A stretch of DNA of 64,000 nt from DATGMP01 sp035293565 (GTDB lineage Bacteria > Pseudomonadota > Alphaproteobacteria > BOG-932 > Roseiterribacteraceae). The notes beneath the pieces were generated by a model. It did not search any database. It had not been told where the DNA came from and saw only the letters and a list, made by a program, of their open reading frames with translations. Shown here piece after piece: positions 16,689 to 25,288 of the stretch (within the stretch, counting starts at the first letter, position 1; every line of letters begins with the position of its first letter). The stretch lies in assembly GCA_035293565.1 (NCBI GenBank), contig DATGMP010000163.1, forward strand, positions 1 through 64,000, written 5' to 3'. Made by a program: the position numbers and the translations under genes.

Positions 16689-17507
16689 ATGTCGGATTGG
16701 CGGCTTATGTCGCAACAGGCTCGCGATGCGGCCTACGACAATCTACTGGCGGTAGTCGACAGCAGCCACTTGATCGATGCCCGCGTCGCCGCCTCGGCAC
16801 GGTTCCGTGATCGGCACCGGCAATGCCTGGATATTTCCTATGGTCCGCGGCCGCGCAACCGGTGGGATCTGTTTCCGCAGAAGGATAACGCCGCGCCCTG
16901 CCTGGTCTTTATTCACGGCGGCTACTGGCAGCGCAATCGGCATGAGGACTTTGCCGCGATGGCGACCGGCGTTCATCAACGCGGCTGGGCGGCGGCGCTG
17001 CCCGGCTATACGCTGGCGCCCGAAGCCAGCTTGACGGAGATCGCAGCCGAGATTCGCCTGGCCCTGGATTGGTTGGCCGCGCATGGCGCTTCTCACGGGA
17101 TCAAGGGGCCGCTGATCCTGTCGGGTTGGAGCGCCGGGGCGCATTTGGCCGCGCTCGCCCTCGACCACCCCGCCATCACTGCGGGATTGGCAATTTCCGG
17201 CGTGTTCGAGCTGGGTCCCCTGCGCGACACCTATCTCAACGAAAAGCTGCATTTGTCGGACAACGAGGTTGAACAGCTGTCGCCGCTGCGTCTCGCGCCT
17301 GTCGCGAAACCAATGGCAATCGCTTATGGCAGCAAGGAGCTGCCGGCTCTGATCAAAGAAAGCCGGGACCTTCATGCGTGGCGCGCCGCCGCGCATCGGC
17401 CGGGCCCGCTGGTGCCGGTGGCCGGCGCGGACCACTTCTCGATTCTCCAAGCCCTGCAATCGCCGCATGGTGACCTGACCGAGCAATTGCTCAGTCTGGT
17501 GCGATGA
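16689..17507 (+). CDS. Alpha/beta hydrolase, kynurenine formamidase-like
   Basis: 272 residues. FIHGGYWQ (about 74-81) is the oxyanion-hole motif of the AFMID/kynurenine-formamidase group, GWSAGAHLAAL contains nucleophile Ser148, and VAGADHFSILQAL supplies the histidine. LAISGVFELGPL after the nucleophile also matches AFMID proteins. N-formylkynurenine hydrolysis is therefore the first guess, and kynureninase and 3-hydroxyanthranilate genes lie in the same region. The classical bacterial KynB is an unrelated metal enzyme, so this would be the animal/fungal-type form; a different aryl amide or ester is also possible. The 3' end overlaps the convergent MFS gene by 17 bases. Confidence 0.8.
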   Translation: MSDWRLMSQQARDAAYDNLLAVVDSSHLIDARVAASARFRDRHRQCLDISYGPRPRNRWDLFPQKDNAAPCLVFIHGGYWQRNRHEDFAAMATGVHQRGWAAALPGYTLAPEASLTEIAAEIRLALDWLAAHGASHGIKGPLILSGWSAGAHLAALALDHPAITAGLAISGVFELGPLRDTYLNEKLHLSDNEVEQLSPLRLAPVAKPMAIAYGSKELPALIKESRDLHAWRAAAHRPGPLVPVAGADHFSILQALQSPHGDLTEQLLSLVR

Positions 17508-18765
17508 CGACCTCCGTCGTCCCCAAAGGCTTCAAGGCCAAGGCCAACAATACGGCCAGGACCGCCAAGCTGAAGAATTGCAACTGCCCAGCCAGCGCCC
17601 AGTTGGCGCGATCGGCCATCCAGCCGATGGTGAAGCCGGCAACTGCGGCTGCGCCGTAAAAGCTGGTGATGAAAATGCCGGTGGCGCGATTGGTCAACGC
17701 TGCGCTCAACGCCTTGACATGGTTTGCTGCCAGGTTCGGGAAGACGACGCCCGACAGCGTCAGCCCCCACAGGAATGAAATCGCGCACTGGATGTGAAGA
17801 TCGCTCAGTCCTGAAAACAGCAGGATGCCGAGCAGTGCTGCGGTGGCGAAGGCCACTCCCAACAAGGGGCGAGGCGGTAGGCGATCGCCGAGCCAGGCGA
17901 CACCGACCGAGAGGAGTACCCCCAATCCATAGAAGCTCATCACAGATCCGGCTTGGACCGGCCTATAGTGCAACACTTCACGCAGATAGGTCGGATACAT
18001 GCCGAGAAAACCATAAATCATCAGACCACAGATCAAGGTCATCGCCGTCAGGAGGATGGTGTTGCGATTGGCCAGATGGCACGCGCCGCCCGCGTTGCCG
18101 CTGCCGCCCGCTTCGGAAAACAGAGCCTCGCTGAGCCAGCGCCGCACGAATGCTGCGATCGCCAGCACGACCGGCAGCCCTAGAGCGGCGAACGCGAAAA
18201 GCAGCGTGCGCCAGCTCTGCTGCGCCGCCAATATGCCGCCGCCGGCCCAGGGACCAAGCATTGTGCCGACGCCGAAGGCGACATTGACCGAGGCAATGGA
18301 CGCGGCGCGAAAGCGGGTGAAGCAATTGGCCGCGATGGCGATGATGACCGTAATCTGCATCGCCTCGCCCACCCCGGTCAGAGCCCGACAGAGCGCCATG
18401 CTGAAAAAACCGTCGGCCAGCCCGCTCAGCGCGGTTCCGGCCGAGAAAATCACAATTCCCAGCATAAGCACGATCTTGCGTCCCAGGTGCACGACCAGAA
18501 AGCTGGTGGGCAGTCCGGCGAGCGCCATGCCGAACATCAGAATGGTCGTCAGCAGACCCATGTCGGACAGGTTCAGGCCCAGCTCATGGCGGATATCGGG
18601 CGCCAGCAGGGGAAAGATCTGTCGGTCCATGGCATTGACGACATAGGACGACAGAATCACGCCGAACATGGCCAAGCCGCGTGCGCCAACCGCAGGGACC
18701 GACAGCTGGAAGGGCCCGTCCGCCAAGCGTGGTGTCCTCACCGGATCAGGCCATTCTTTTCCCAT
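17491..18765 (-). CDS. MFS transporter
   Basis: Major facilitator superfamily permease of 424 residues with about 12 membrane segments in two halves. The loop 2-3 signature appears as LVVHLGRKIVLMLGIVIFSAG, and the first helix has the MDRQIFPLLAPDI block common in MFS carriers of organic acids and aromatics. The substrate cannot be told. It lies 61 bases downstream of the TonB-receptor gene on the same strand, so the two may work in series across the outer and inner membranes. Confidence 0.87.
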   Translation of the reverse strand: MGKEWPDPVRTPRLADGPFQLSVPAVGARGLAMFGVILSSYVVNAMDRQIFPLLAPDIRHELGLNLSDMGLLTTILMFGMALAGLPTSFLVVHLGRKIVLMLGIVIFSAGTALSGLADGFFSMALCRALTGVGEAMQITVIIAIAANCFTRFRAASIASVNVAFGVGTMLGPWAGGGILAAQQSWRTLLFAFAALGLPVVLAIAAFVRRWLSEALFSEAGGSGNAGGACHLANRNTILLTAMTLICGLMIYGFLGMYPTYLREVLHYRPVQAGSVMSFYGLGVLLSVGVAWLGDRLPPRPLLGVAFATAALLGILLFSGLSDLHIQCAISFLWGLTLSGVVFPNLAANHVKALSAALTNRATGIFITSFYGAAAVAGFTIGWMADRANWALAGQLQFFSLAVLAVLLALALKPLGTTEVVIAPD

Positions 18766-18826
18766 GGGGCGCGGCGCACCGATCGAGTCCGAACCCGTCT
18801 TGCCGTCACGGCGGCGGCCATGGCGA

Positions 18827-21160
18827 TCAGAACCTCTTGGTCACGTTAACGCCATATGTCCGGGGCGGCAGATACCAGTTCAGGAACGAGCCGAGGATGT
18901 AGGTCTGGCCGGATATGACCAAACGATCGGTCAGATTCCTGCCCCACGCCGTAACCTCCCAGTCATTGTCGGCCGACCGCATTCCAATGCTGGCGTTGAT
19001 CTGCCCCACTCCCCTAGCGAGAGTATAAGGGTCAAGAAGGGGGTTCTTGTCGTTCTGAAAATAATAGGCGCCGGTGTACTGATACTCGGCATTGACGAAA
19101 CCTTCCCAATCTTGCCCGATCGAATGGGTATAGGTCGCGTCGACGGTATATGAGATATGAGGTGTCCGACGGAGCGTGGTGCCGTTTAGATTGTCCGTGT
19201 GAGGGACAAAGTTCGCATCGAGGAATCTGTTGAACAAATCGCTGGTGATCCTACCGATCTGGTTGACGGCATGAGCTGACAGCAACAATCCTTCGACCGG
19301 TATGGCGGTCAGCTCGAGCTCAACACCCTTGACCTGCGCGCTGCCGGCGTTGGCAATGACGTTGGAGCCCGGTGCGTTCGGCGTAATCACGACGAACTGC
19401 TGCGTTTGCAAATTGGTATAATCGCTGAGGAAGCCGGACAGGTTGACGCGCAGACGCCGATCGAACCAATCCGTCTTTGCCCCGATCTCCCAATTTTCCG
19501 AGTGTTCCGGGGCATAGGCCTTGACCGCCTGAGCGTAGGTGCTGCTGGAATTGTCATCGTTCCAGGCGCCGCTTTTGAATCCGGTCGAATAGAGCGCGTA
19601 AAGGAGCGCCTCCGGAGTGACTTGCCAGCTCAGCGTGGCGCTCGGCGTCGTGGCTCCCCACGTCTTCGCCGCCGTCGCGTCGAAGGAAGTCACGGTTTGG
19701 CCGAACTGGTTGGTCAGCAGACCGAATGACTGACAGATGACCATGCAGCTGTGAAACGAATTCTCTGACTTATGGACCTCGACCCGTCGCACGCCGGCCA
19801 ACAAGGATATGCTGTCGGTGATCTTGTAAGTCGCCTCAAGGAAGGCTGAATAGTTTTCCTGTTTAATACCGGTCAGCACGTAGTTCTGTCCGGCGAAGGA
19901 CGGGTTAAAAAACCTGGTCGGCGTCGCCGAGAATACAAAGTTCTCGAGCTCGTGCCGTCGGCCGCTTTCATATTCTCCGTAGACTCCGACCGTAAAGCTT
20001 AGATAATCGGTCAGCGCCGAGGAAAAGCGCAGCTCCTGCGACAGTGTCGTGATACGCTCGCCCTTGTCGTCCTGATAATAGTCGTCGTTGATCGATCCAG
20101 AGTTGAAGGCATGAAAATTTATTTGTCCGTTTGGTAAATGCGGTAAAATCGCGAAATTGATATAGCTGCCGCCCTCGTTTGCATTATTTTCGAAGACGGC
20201 GGCACGCGCGGCGCTCAGGGACGTAAGAACGCCGAACGGCGAGTCCCAGGTTACTTTGACATTGCCACCGGCGATCTCCTCTGTGTCGCGCGGATTGACG
20301 TTGTTAGGGAACGCGCGCGGGTTCGGTTGATAGAATGGAGCGTCCTGTCTGCTCGGGATGGCGTTATAGACCCAGAATCCGCCACCATTATTCTTGGTCC
20401 CGTCGACGCCGATCAAGACATCGAGATCCTCGTTCGGCTTCCAGTCGATCTGACCGCGCGCGCTGAGCGCAACCTGCCATTCGGCGTGCTTGCCGGTTAG
20501 AGTGTTGGTGTCGTAGCCGCCGTGATTCCGGTCTGCGAACGACAGCCGTCCGTTCAGCTCGTCGTTGATCGGGCCGTTCACGATCGCAGTGACATCCGTC
20601 GACGCGTAGTTGCCACCGCCCAATGTGATGATCGCCTCGGGATCAGCCGTGGGCCGCTTGGGGATGAAATTGACCGCGCCGCCGGCGACGTTCTTGCCGT
20701 ATTCCAGGCCTTGTGGACCCTTGACCACCTCGACGCGGTCGAGGTCGAACATTTGCATGCTCTCGGCTTGCGAGCGGGCGAGAAAAACACCGTCCTGGAA
20801 GAAGCCGATGGCCTGGTCTGCGGTGATGCTCTGGATGTCGGATCCCATGCCGCGAAGAAATACTTCGGGCTGGGTGGGATTGCTTTGATTAAAAGTGAAT
20901 CCCGGGACAACCTTCAATACATCGCTGGCCTCGGTCATGTTCGACTTCACCAGCTGGGTCGCGCTCACCGCATCGACGGTAACCGGCGCCGATTGAAGCC
21001 GCTCCTCCCTGCGCCGTGCAGTGACAACGACTTCCTCGAGGTGTTGATCGCCGGTTGCGGCCGTCACCGCATCCTGAGCAAGCGCAAATTCAGGAGTGCT
21101 AATTGCTGTGAAGCCGACACCAATACTTAGCAGTTTCAGCACCGCGCCGTGTTTTATCAT
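18827..21160 (-). CDS. TonB-dependent outer-membrane receptor
   Basis: 777 residues: signal peptide (MIKHGAVLKLLSIGVGFTAI, ending near ALAQ), a TonB-interacting segment LEEVVVTARRREERLQSAP, plug domain with VFLRGMGSD, VEVVKGPQGLEYGKNVAGGA and VNFIPKRP, then a 22-strand barrel ending in the aromatic-terminated TYGVNVTKRF. It imports a large or scarce compound with TonB energy. The ATG at MIKHGAV was chosen because the upstream extension is arginine-rich. It lies at the end of the catabolic run that includes the ABC importer and 3-hydroxyanthranilate genes, so a related ligand is plausible. A TATAAT box is visible on the minus strand at 21348-21353, without a convincing -35. Confidence 0.9.
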   Translation of the reverse strand: MIKHGAVLKLLSIGVGFTAISTPEFALAQDAVTAATGDQHLEEVVVTARRREERLQSAPVTVDAVSATQLVKSNMTEASDVLKVVPGFTFNQSNPTQPEVFLRGMGSDIQSITADQAIGFFQDGVFLARSQAESMQMFDLDRVEVVKGPQGLEYGKNVAGGAVNFIPKRPTADPEAIITLGGGNYASTDVTAIVNGPINDELNGRLSFADRNHGGYDTNTLTGKHAEWQVALSARGQIDWKPNEDLDVLIGVDGTKNNGGGFWVYNAIPSRQDAPFYQPNPRAFPNNVNPRDTEEIAGGNVKVTWDSPFGVLTSLSAARAAVFENNANEGGSYINFAILPHLPNGQINFHAFNSGSINDDYYQDDKGERITTLSQELRFSSALTDYLSFTVGVYGEYESGRRHELENFVFSATPTRFFNPSFAGQNYVLTGIKQENYSAFLEATYKITDSISLLAGVRRVEVHKSENSFHSCMVICQSFGLLTNQFGQTVTSFDATAAKTWGATTPSATLSWQVTPEALLYALYSTGFKSGAWNDDNSSSTYAQAVKAYAPEHSENWEIGAKTDWFDRRLRVNLSGFLSDYTNLQTQQFVVITPNAPGSNVIANAGSAQVKGVELELTAIPVEGLLLSAHAVNQIGRITSDLFNRFLDANFVPHTDNLNGTTLRRTPHISYTVDATYTHSIGQDWEGFVNAEYQYTGAYYFQNDKNPLLDPYTLARGVGQINASIGMRSADNDWEVTAWGRNLTDRLVISGQTYILGSFLNWYLPPRTYGVNVTKRF

Positions 21161-21404
21161 TAAGACTCTCCCCGCGTTGTCCGATAATCGCTTCAGTTTT
21201 CTATGCGCTTTTCGTGACGGTCGATGCCTGGTGAGCTCGCTCAGCTGTCGCAAAATATAGGCAGAGAACGCTTGTCGCTTGCCTCGTGAGGGGTGATGCG
21301 AACTTGCAGTCGGTCATGACGAAGTTACGATGGATCGCCATATAAGTATTATAAGACCGCAGGCGTCTGCTATATTCGTGTGAGCATATCGGAGGTGGTG
21401 CGCG

Positions 21405-22346
21405 TCAGTAGCCGCGCAGAGTATCCACGACGTTCGACAGCGGTTCACCGCATAGATGTCGGCGCAGGTTGGCGACGAGCGTCCTCACAGCCGTCTTTGG
21501 CTGCGTGAGCGCCGAACAGTGCGGCACGACAGTGACGCGAGGATGGCGCCAATAAGGATGGTCGGCGGGAAGCGGCTCGTCCTGAAACACGTCCAGCGTC
21601 GCCGCAGCGATATGCCCCCGGTCAAGAGAATCGAGCAGATCGCGATCGACCACATGCGCGCCGCGCGCAACATTGACGAGGCAGGCACCTTTGGGTAATT
21701 GCGCGAGCAGATCGGCGTTCACGATTCCCTCAGTTTCCTGTGTCAGCGGCAACAGGCAGACGAGAATCTCCGTACCCTCCAGAAAATCGGCCAGGCCCTC
21801 CCGTCCGGAATAGGTTCGGACGCCGGGAACGACCTTCGGCTCGCGGCTCCAGCCGCGCACCGAGAAACCCAAGGAGCACAGCGTCGCGGCGCACGCGCCG
21901 CCCAAATTGCCGAGCCCCATGATGCCGACGCTTCGATCCTCGGGAAGCTTGGGAATCAACGGCACCCATTGCGCCAATTTTTGGAACGCCTCGTGCTCGT
22001 GCATGCGCCGGTGATAGTGCAGGACGCGCATGAGGACGAACTCGTTCATGCCGATCGCAAGGCTGGGGTCCACCATGCGCACGAGCGGCACGCCGACGGG
22101 CAGGAAATCGCCCTTCAACAACGACTCGACGCCGGCGCCGAGCGAGAACACCGCTTTCAAGTTGATCAAATCGGCAAACAGGTCGGCCGGCGGTTTCCAG
22201 ACGAAGGCATAATCGATCTCGGCCGGATTGCCGACATCGGGCCACAGGCGGATTTCGAGGTCCGGCGCCTCGGACGCGAATCCGGCCAGCCAGGGGTTGC
22301 GGTCGACTCCCGTGCATGCGAACAGCATAGTGGGCGGTTTCATCAT
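21405..22346 (-). CDS. D-2-hydroxyacid dehydrogenase (GhrA-like glyoxylate/hydroxypyruvate reductase)
   Basis: NAD(P)-dependent reductase of about 313 residues. The nucleotide-binding motif is VGIMGLGNLGGACAATLCSLG, and the catalytic set appears as VNVARGAHV (Arg), LDVFQDEPLP (Glu) and VVPHCSALTQ (His). The two N-terminal ATGs (MM) overlap the stop of the upstream hydrolase, so translation is coupled. It is the last gene of the run that starts at 32.4 kb. In a meta-cleavage context it could reduce a 2-oxo acid side product, which is inference; its substrate is unknown. Confidence 0.87.
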   Translation of the reverse strand: MMKPPTMLFACTGVDRNPWLAGFASEAPDLEIRLWPDVGNPAEIDYAFVWKPPADLFADLINLKAVFSLGAGVESLLKGDFLPVGVPLVRMVDPSLAIGMNEFVLMRVLHYHRRMHEHEAFQKLAQWVPLIPKLPEDRSVGIMGLGNLGGACAATLCSLGFSVRGWSREPKVVPGVRTYSGREGLADFLEGTEILVCLLPLTQETEGIVNADLLAQLPKGACLVNVARGAHVVDRDLLDSLDRGHIAAATLDVFQDEPLPADHPYWRHPRVTVVPHCSALTQPKTAVRTLVANLRRHLCGEPLSNVVDTLRGY

Positions 22347-23182
22347 TCCGTCCGTGTCGCCGGGCCATAGCCGGACAGGTTGCTGTGCGCCGCCGGCGCT
22401 CGTCCCCCGATATTGCACATCTGCAGGAAGCGGAGCAGGCTGTCGTTGAATTCCAGCGGCCGTTCAAAATAGGCGGAATGGCCGGCGGCGTCGAACTCGA
22501 CCAGATGGGAAGCCGCCACGCGTGCCTGCGTCAGCCGCATCGCCTCGACGGGGAATAAACGGTCCTGCCCGCCCGCCATGAACACGATCGGCATCCCCAA
22601 CGCGCCTATTTGCTCGGGCGTCTGCATCAAGGGCCAGGCGCCCTTCAAGGTCTCGCGAGTGGTTTGGTTGAAGGATGATATCTCGGCATAGAGCAGGGAC
22701 TCGGCGGGGCATTCGATCCGAAAATCGGCGCCGAGCACGCGTTCCAGCTGCGGCAACTCCTGCGTCTCCGCGCGCGCGCGATCCATGATCGTTTTGATCT
22801 CGGCGCTTTCGACCAAGGCATGCAACGACGAGGCGACGACCAACGCGGCGACGCGGTCCGGATGCAACCCGCTGAAGCTGATGCAGGTGCCACCGCCCAT
22901 CGATTGACCAACGAGGACGGACTTATCGGCACCGACATGATCGAGCAGGGCCAGCAGATCGCGCGCGTAGGCCGATCGTCCCTCGCCGCTGTCATCACGC
23001 GACAGTCCGAAGCCGCGATGATCATAAGCAACGACTCGATAGGATTTGGCGAGGGCGGCGATTTGCTTATACCAAACCGCATGATTGCCGCCCATCCCAT
23101 GCGCCAGAACAACCAGCGGCCCTTCGCCGTGATCGCTGAAATAGATCCGACCGCCGGAAACCTGAATCACAGCCATCCACAT
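22343..23182 (-). CDS. Alpha/beta-fold hydrolase (MhpC-like size and motifs)
   Basis: 279 residues. LAHGMGGNHAVWYKQI holds the oxyanion hole, VGQSMGGGTCISF the nucleophile serine elbow (GQSMGG), GGQDRLFPVEAM the acid and AAGHSAYFE the histidine. It resembles carbon-carbon and ester hydrolases of aromatic pathways, but the 3-hydroxyanthranilate route has no such step, so it may act on an entry compound. GGAG precedes the first ATG closely; the ATG two codons on (23176) is also possible. It is 15 bases after the ABC ATPase gene and overlaps the dehydrogenase downstream. Confidence 0.86.
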   Translation of the reverse strand: MWMAVIQVSGGRIYFSDHGEGPLVVLAHGMGGNHAVWYKQIAALAKSYRVVAYDHRGFGLSRDDSGEGRSAYARDLLALLDHVGADKSVLVGQSMGGGTCISFSGLHPDRVAALVVASSLHALVESAEIKTIMDRARAETQELPQLERVLGADFRIECPAESLLYAEISSFNQTTRETLKGAWPLMQTPEQIGALGMPIVFMAGGQDRLFPVEAMRLTQARVAASHLVEFDAAGHSAYFERPLEFNDSLLRFLQMCNIGGRAPAAHSNLSGYGPATRTE

Positions 23183-23197
23183 TTTCTCCGGTCTGGT

Positions 23198-23974
23198 TCA
23201 GCTCACGCCCATAAAATTGCCAAGGCGCACGACATAGCCGCCAAACTGCGGCGAAGCGCGGCTGATCGCCGGATCGCGCGGCCGGGGCAGATCAATCGCG
23301 ACCTGTTCGATGATCCGGCCCGGACGTTCGGACATGACCAGCACGCGGTCCGACAGAAGCACCGCTTCGGAAATGCTGTGGGTGATCAGCACGACCGTCT
23401 TGCGGTCACGCTGCCAAATCCGGAGAAGCTCCATATTGAGCTGATCGCGGGTTAGGGCGTCAAGCGCGCCAAACGGCTCATCCATCAACAGTACGTCGGG
23501 GTTCAACGCCAATGCCTGGCCGATCGCCACGCGGTGGCGCATGCCGCCCGACAATTGATGGGGATAGGCTGCCTCGAAGCCGATCAGTCCCAAAGTCTTC
23601 ACCAGCGGCATCAGGTCGAGCGCGGCCGCCTTGGCCCGGCCATGTCGAATTTCGACACCAAGCCGCAGATTGGCATCGACGTCGAGCCAGGGCAGAAGGT
23701 TGGAGGTTTGGAACACGATGCCGACATCGCGACGCGGTCCCGTCACCTTGTCGCCGCGTAACGTCACCACCCCCTGGTCATAGGGCAACAACCCGGCCAT
23801 CAGCCGGATCAACGTGCTTTTACCGCAGCCGGACGGGCCCAGCACCGAGATGAACTCGCGATCATGAATGACGCAGGCGAGGCCATCCAGCACCTTGAGC
23901 GGGCTTCCTGCGGAAGCGTAGCTCTTGGAAACGTCGACCAGTTCAATGGCCGGCCCTAGATCCCTCGCCACCAC
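23198..23974 (-). CDS. ABC importer ATPase (NitT/TauT type)
   Basis: 258 residues with Walker A GPSGCGKSTLI, Q-loop VFQTSNLLPWLDV, signature QLSGGMRHRVAIGQAL, Walker B VLLMDEPFGALDALT and switch histidine LITHSISEA. The sequence is of the SsuB/TauB kind that energises uptake of sulfonates, nitrate, pyrimidines or aromatic acids. A GTG start overlaps the permease stop by 19 bases, so the two are co-translated. It works with the permease and the binding protein in the same run. One VOC gene sits between the permease and the binding protein. Confidence 0.92.
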   Translation of the reverse strand: MVARDLGPAIELVDVSKSYASAGSPLKVLDGLACVIHDREFISVLGPSGCGKSTLIRLMAGLLPYDQGVVTLRGDKVTGPRRDVGIVFQTSNLLPWLDVDANLRLGVEIRHGRAKAAALDLMPLVKTLGLIGFEAAYPHQLSGGMRHRVAIGQALALNPDVLLMDEPFGALDALTRDQLNMELLRIWQRDRKTVVLITHSISEAVLLSDRVLVMSERPGRIIEQVAIDLPRPRDPAISRASPQFGGYVVRLGNFMGVS

Positions 23975-24723
23975 ACCAGCCTCCCCATGATCTCGATCAT
24001 GGCGAACAGCATCAGCGACATCAATGTCACTGCCAGAAGAGCTGCAAAGGTCAGCGCCGTGCGCGATGAGCCGGTTGCCGCCAGAATGAGGTTACCCAAC
24101 CCGTCGTTCGATCCGACGAATTCGCCGACGATTGCGCCGATCACGGCGAGGGGCATCGCAACCTTACAGCCATCGACGAAATTGGGCAGAGCGGCTGGCA
24201 TGCGCAGTCGCCACAGCACCGCCCAGGGGCGAGCATTGAGGGCCTGAAAATGCTCTTCGAGATTCGCCGGCACGCCGGCGAATCCGCCCAAGGTTGCGAT
24301 CACGATTGGAAAGACCGCAAACAGCGCCGCCATGGTGACCTTGGACTCGAACCCGTAGCCCAGCCACACCACCATCACCGGCGCCAGGCCCACCTTCGGA
24401 AGGCTCTGCAGCGCGACCACGATCGGATAGAGCGTGCGCCGGGCGATAGGCAGGAAGTAGATGAGCGCGGCAGCGATGACCCCCGTCACGATCGCGATCG
24501 CGAATCCCGCAAGAACTTCCCACAAGGTGACGAGCGTCTGGCTCCACAGTAGGCCGCCCGATTTCCACGCTTCGATCAGCACGCTCGACGGCGTCGGCAG
24601 CAAATAGGGCCTGACGTGAAAACTACGAACACCGGCTTCCCACAAGAGTCCGAGCGTCAACAGCGACAACGAGGCGTCGCGCGCATTGGCCCGGTCGGTA
24701 CGCGAGGGCAGAGAAAGCCGCAT
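23956..24723 (-). CDS. ABC importer permease (NitT/TauT type)
   Basis: 255 residues with about six membrane spans and the EAA-type coupling loop FQALNARPWAVLWRLRMPAALPNFVDG. AVIGAIVGEFVGSNDGLGNLI is a family block near the end. It pairs with the adjacent ATPase and the periplasmic protein two genes upstream to import a small anionic or aromatic compound. The start is 7 bases after the VOC gene. Confidence 0.92.
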   Translation of the reverse strand: MRLSLPSRTDRANARDASLSLLTLGLLWEAGVRSFHVRPYLLPTPSSVLIEAWKSGGLLWSQTLVTLWEVLAGFAIAIVTGVIAAALIYFLPIARRTLYPIVVALQSLPKVGLAPVMVVWLGYGFESKVTMAALFAVFPIVIATLGGFAGVPANLEEHFQALNARPWAVLWRLRMPAALPNFVDGCKVAMPLAVIGAIVGEFVGSNDGLGNLILAATGSSRTALTFAALLAVTLMSLMLFAMIEIMGRLVWWRGI

Positions 24724-24729
24724 CTCCTA

Positions 24730-25278
24730 CTACGCGTCAGGCGTTTTCGCCGTCTCGAGCAGCCTGGCGATCCGCTCGGGCGGCGCCACCACGAACTCCG
24801 AAAGGCGCCATTGATCGAAGGTTTCGATTTCGCCGCCCGGCCATACCCGCGGCGTATACGGGTGAGCCGCGTCAATCTGAATCATATCGGAATAAAATTC
24901 GACGTTGTTGCCGTCCGGGTCATTGAACACGAGGAACGTATTGTCGCCCGGCCCATGTTTGCCGAAACCGCGGTCGATGGGAATATTGAGCTCGCGCAAC
25001 ATGCGGACCGCCGCTCGCATTTCGTCGACGTTCCGCAGCTGGTAGGAAAAATGTTCGACGCGGGATTGCGTCGTCAGGCTCTGCGCGATTTCGGCGGGCG
25101 TCATTTGCAGCAGCGCCAGGTCGTGGTGATCGGCGCCCGCGCGCAAGAACACCATGTGGTCGTCGATCCAATCCGATACCTGGAGTCCCACCACCTCGAC
25201 ATAGAACTTGACGGACACGTGTACGTCCCTGACCTTGAGAACCAGATGGCCTAGTTTAGTTGGTCTCGGGCGATCCAT
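24730..25278 (-). CDS. Type I extradiol dioxygenase-like VOC protein
   Basis: 182 residues with two VOC modules and a complete His-His-Glu metal triad: His in LGHLVLKVRD, His in VEHFSYQLRN and Glu in GNNVEFYSDM. This is the iron-site pattern of catechol 2,3-dioxygenase relatives, although the protein is shorter than two-domain C23O (about 300 residues). AGGAGG lies six bases before the ATG. It is inserted between the binding protein and the permease of the ABC importer. It may open a catechol or aminophenol ring besides HAAO; the substrate is unknown. Confidence 0.82.
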   Translation of the reverse strand: MDRPRPTKLGHLVLKVRDVHVSVKFYVEVVGLQVSDWIDDHMVFLRAGADHHDLALLQMTPAEIAQSLTTQSRVEHFSYQLRNVDEMRAAVRMLRELNIPIDRGFGKHGPGDNTFLVFNDPDGNNVEFYSDMIQIDAAHPYTPRVWPGGEIETFDQWRLSEFVVAPPERIARLLETAKTPDA

Positions 25279-25288
25279 GACGCGCCTC

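Noticed and set aside
16689..17507. Firm assignment of the hydrolase as kynB
   Set aside because: The protein has the HGGYW and GWSAGAH motifs of the alpha/beta-hydrolase-type formamidase, whereas bacterial KynB is an unrelated metal-dependent cyclase-fold enzyme.
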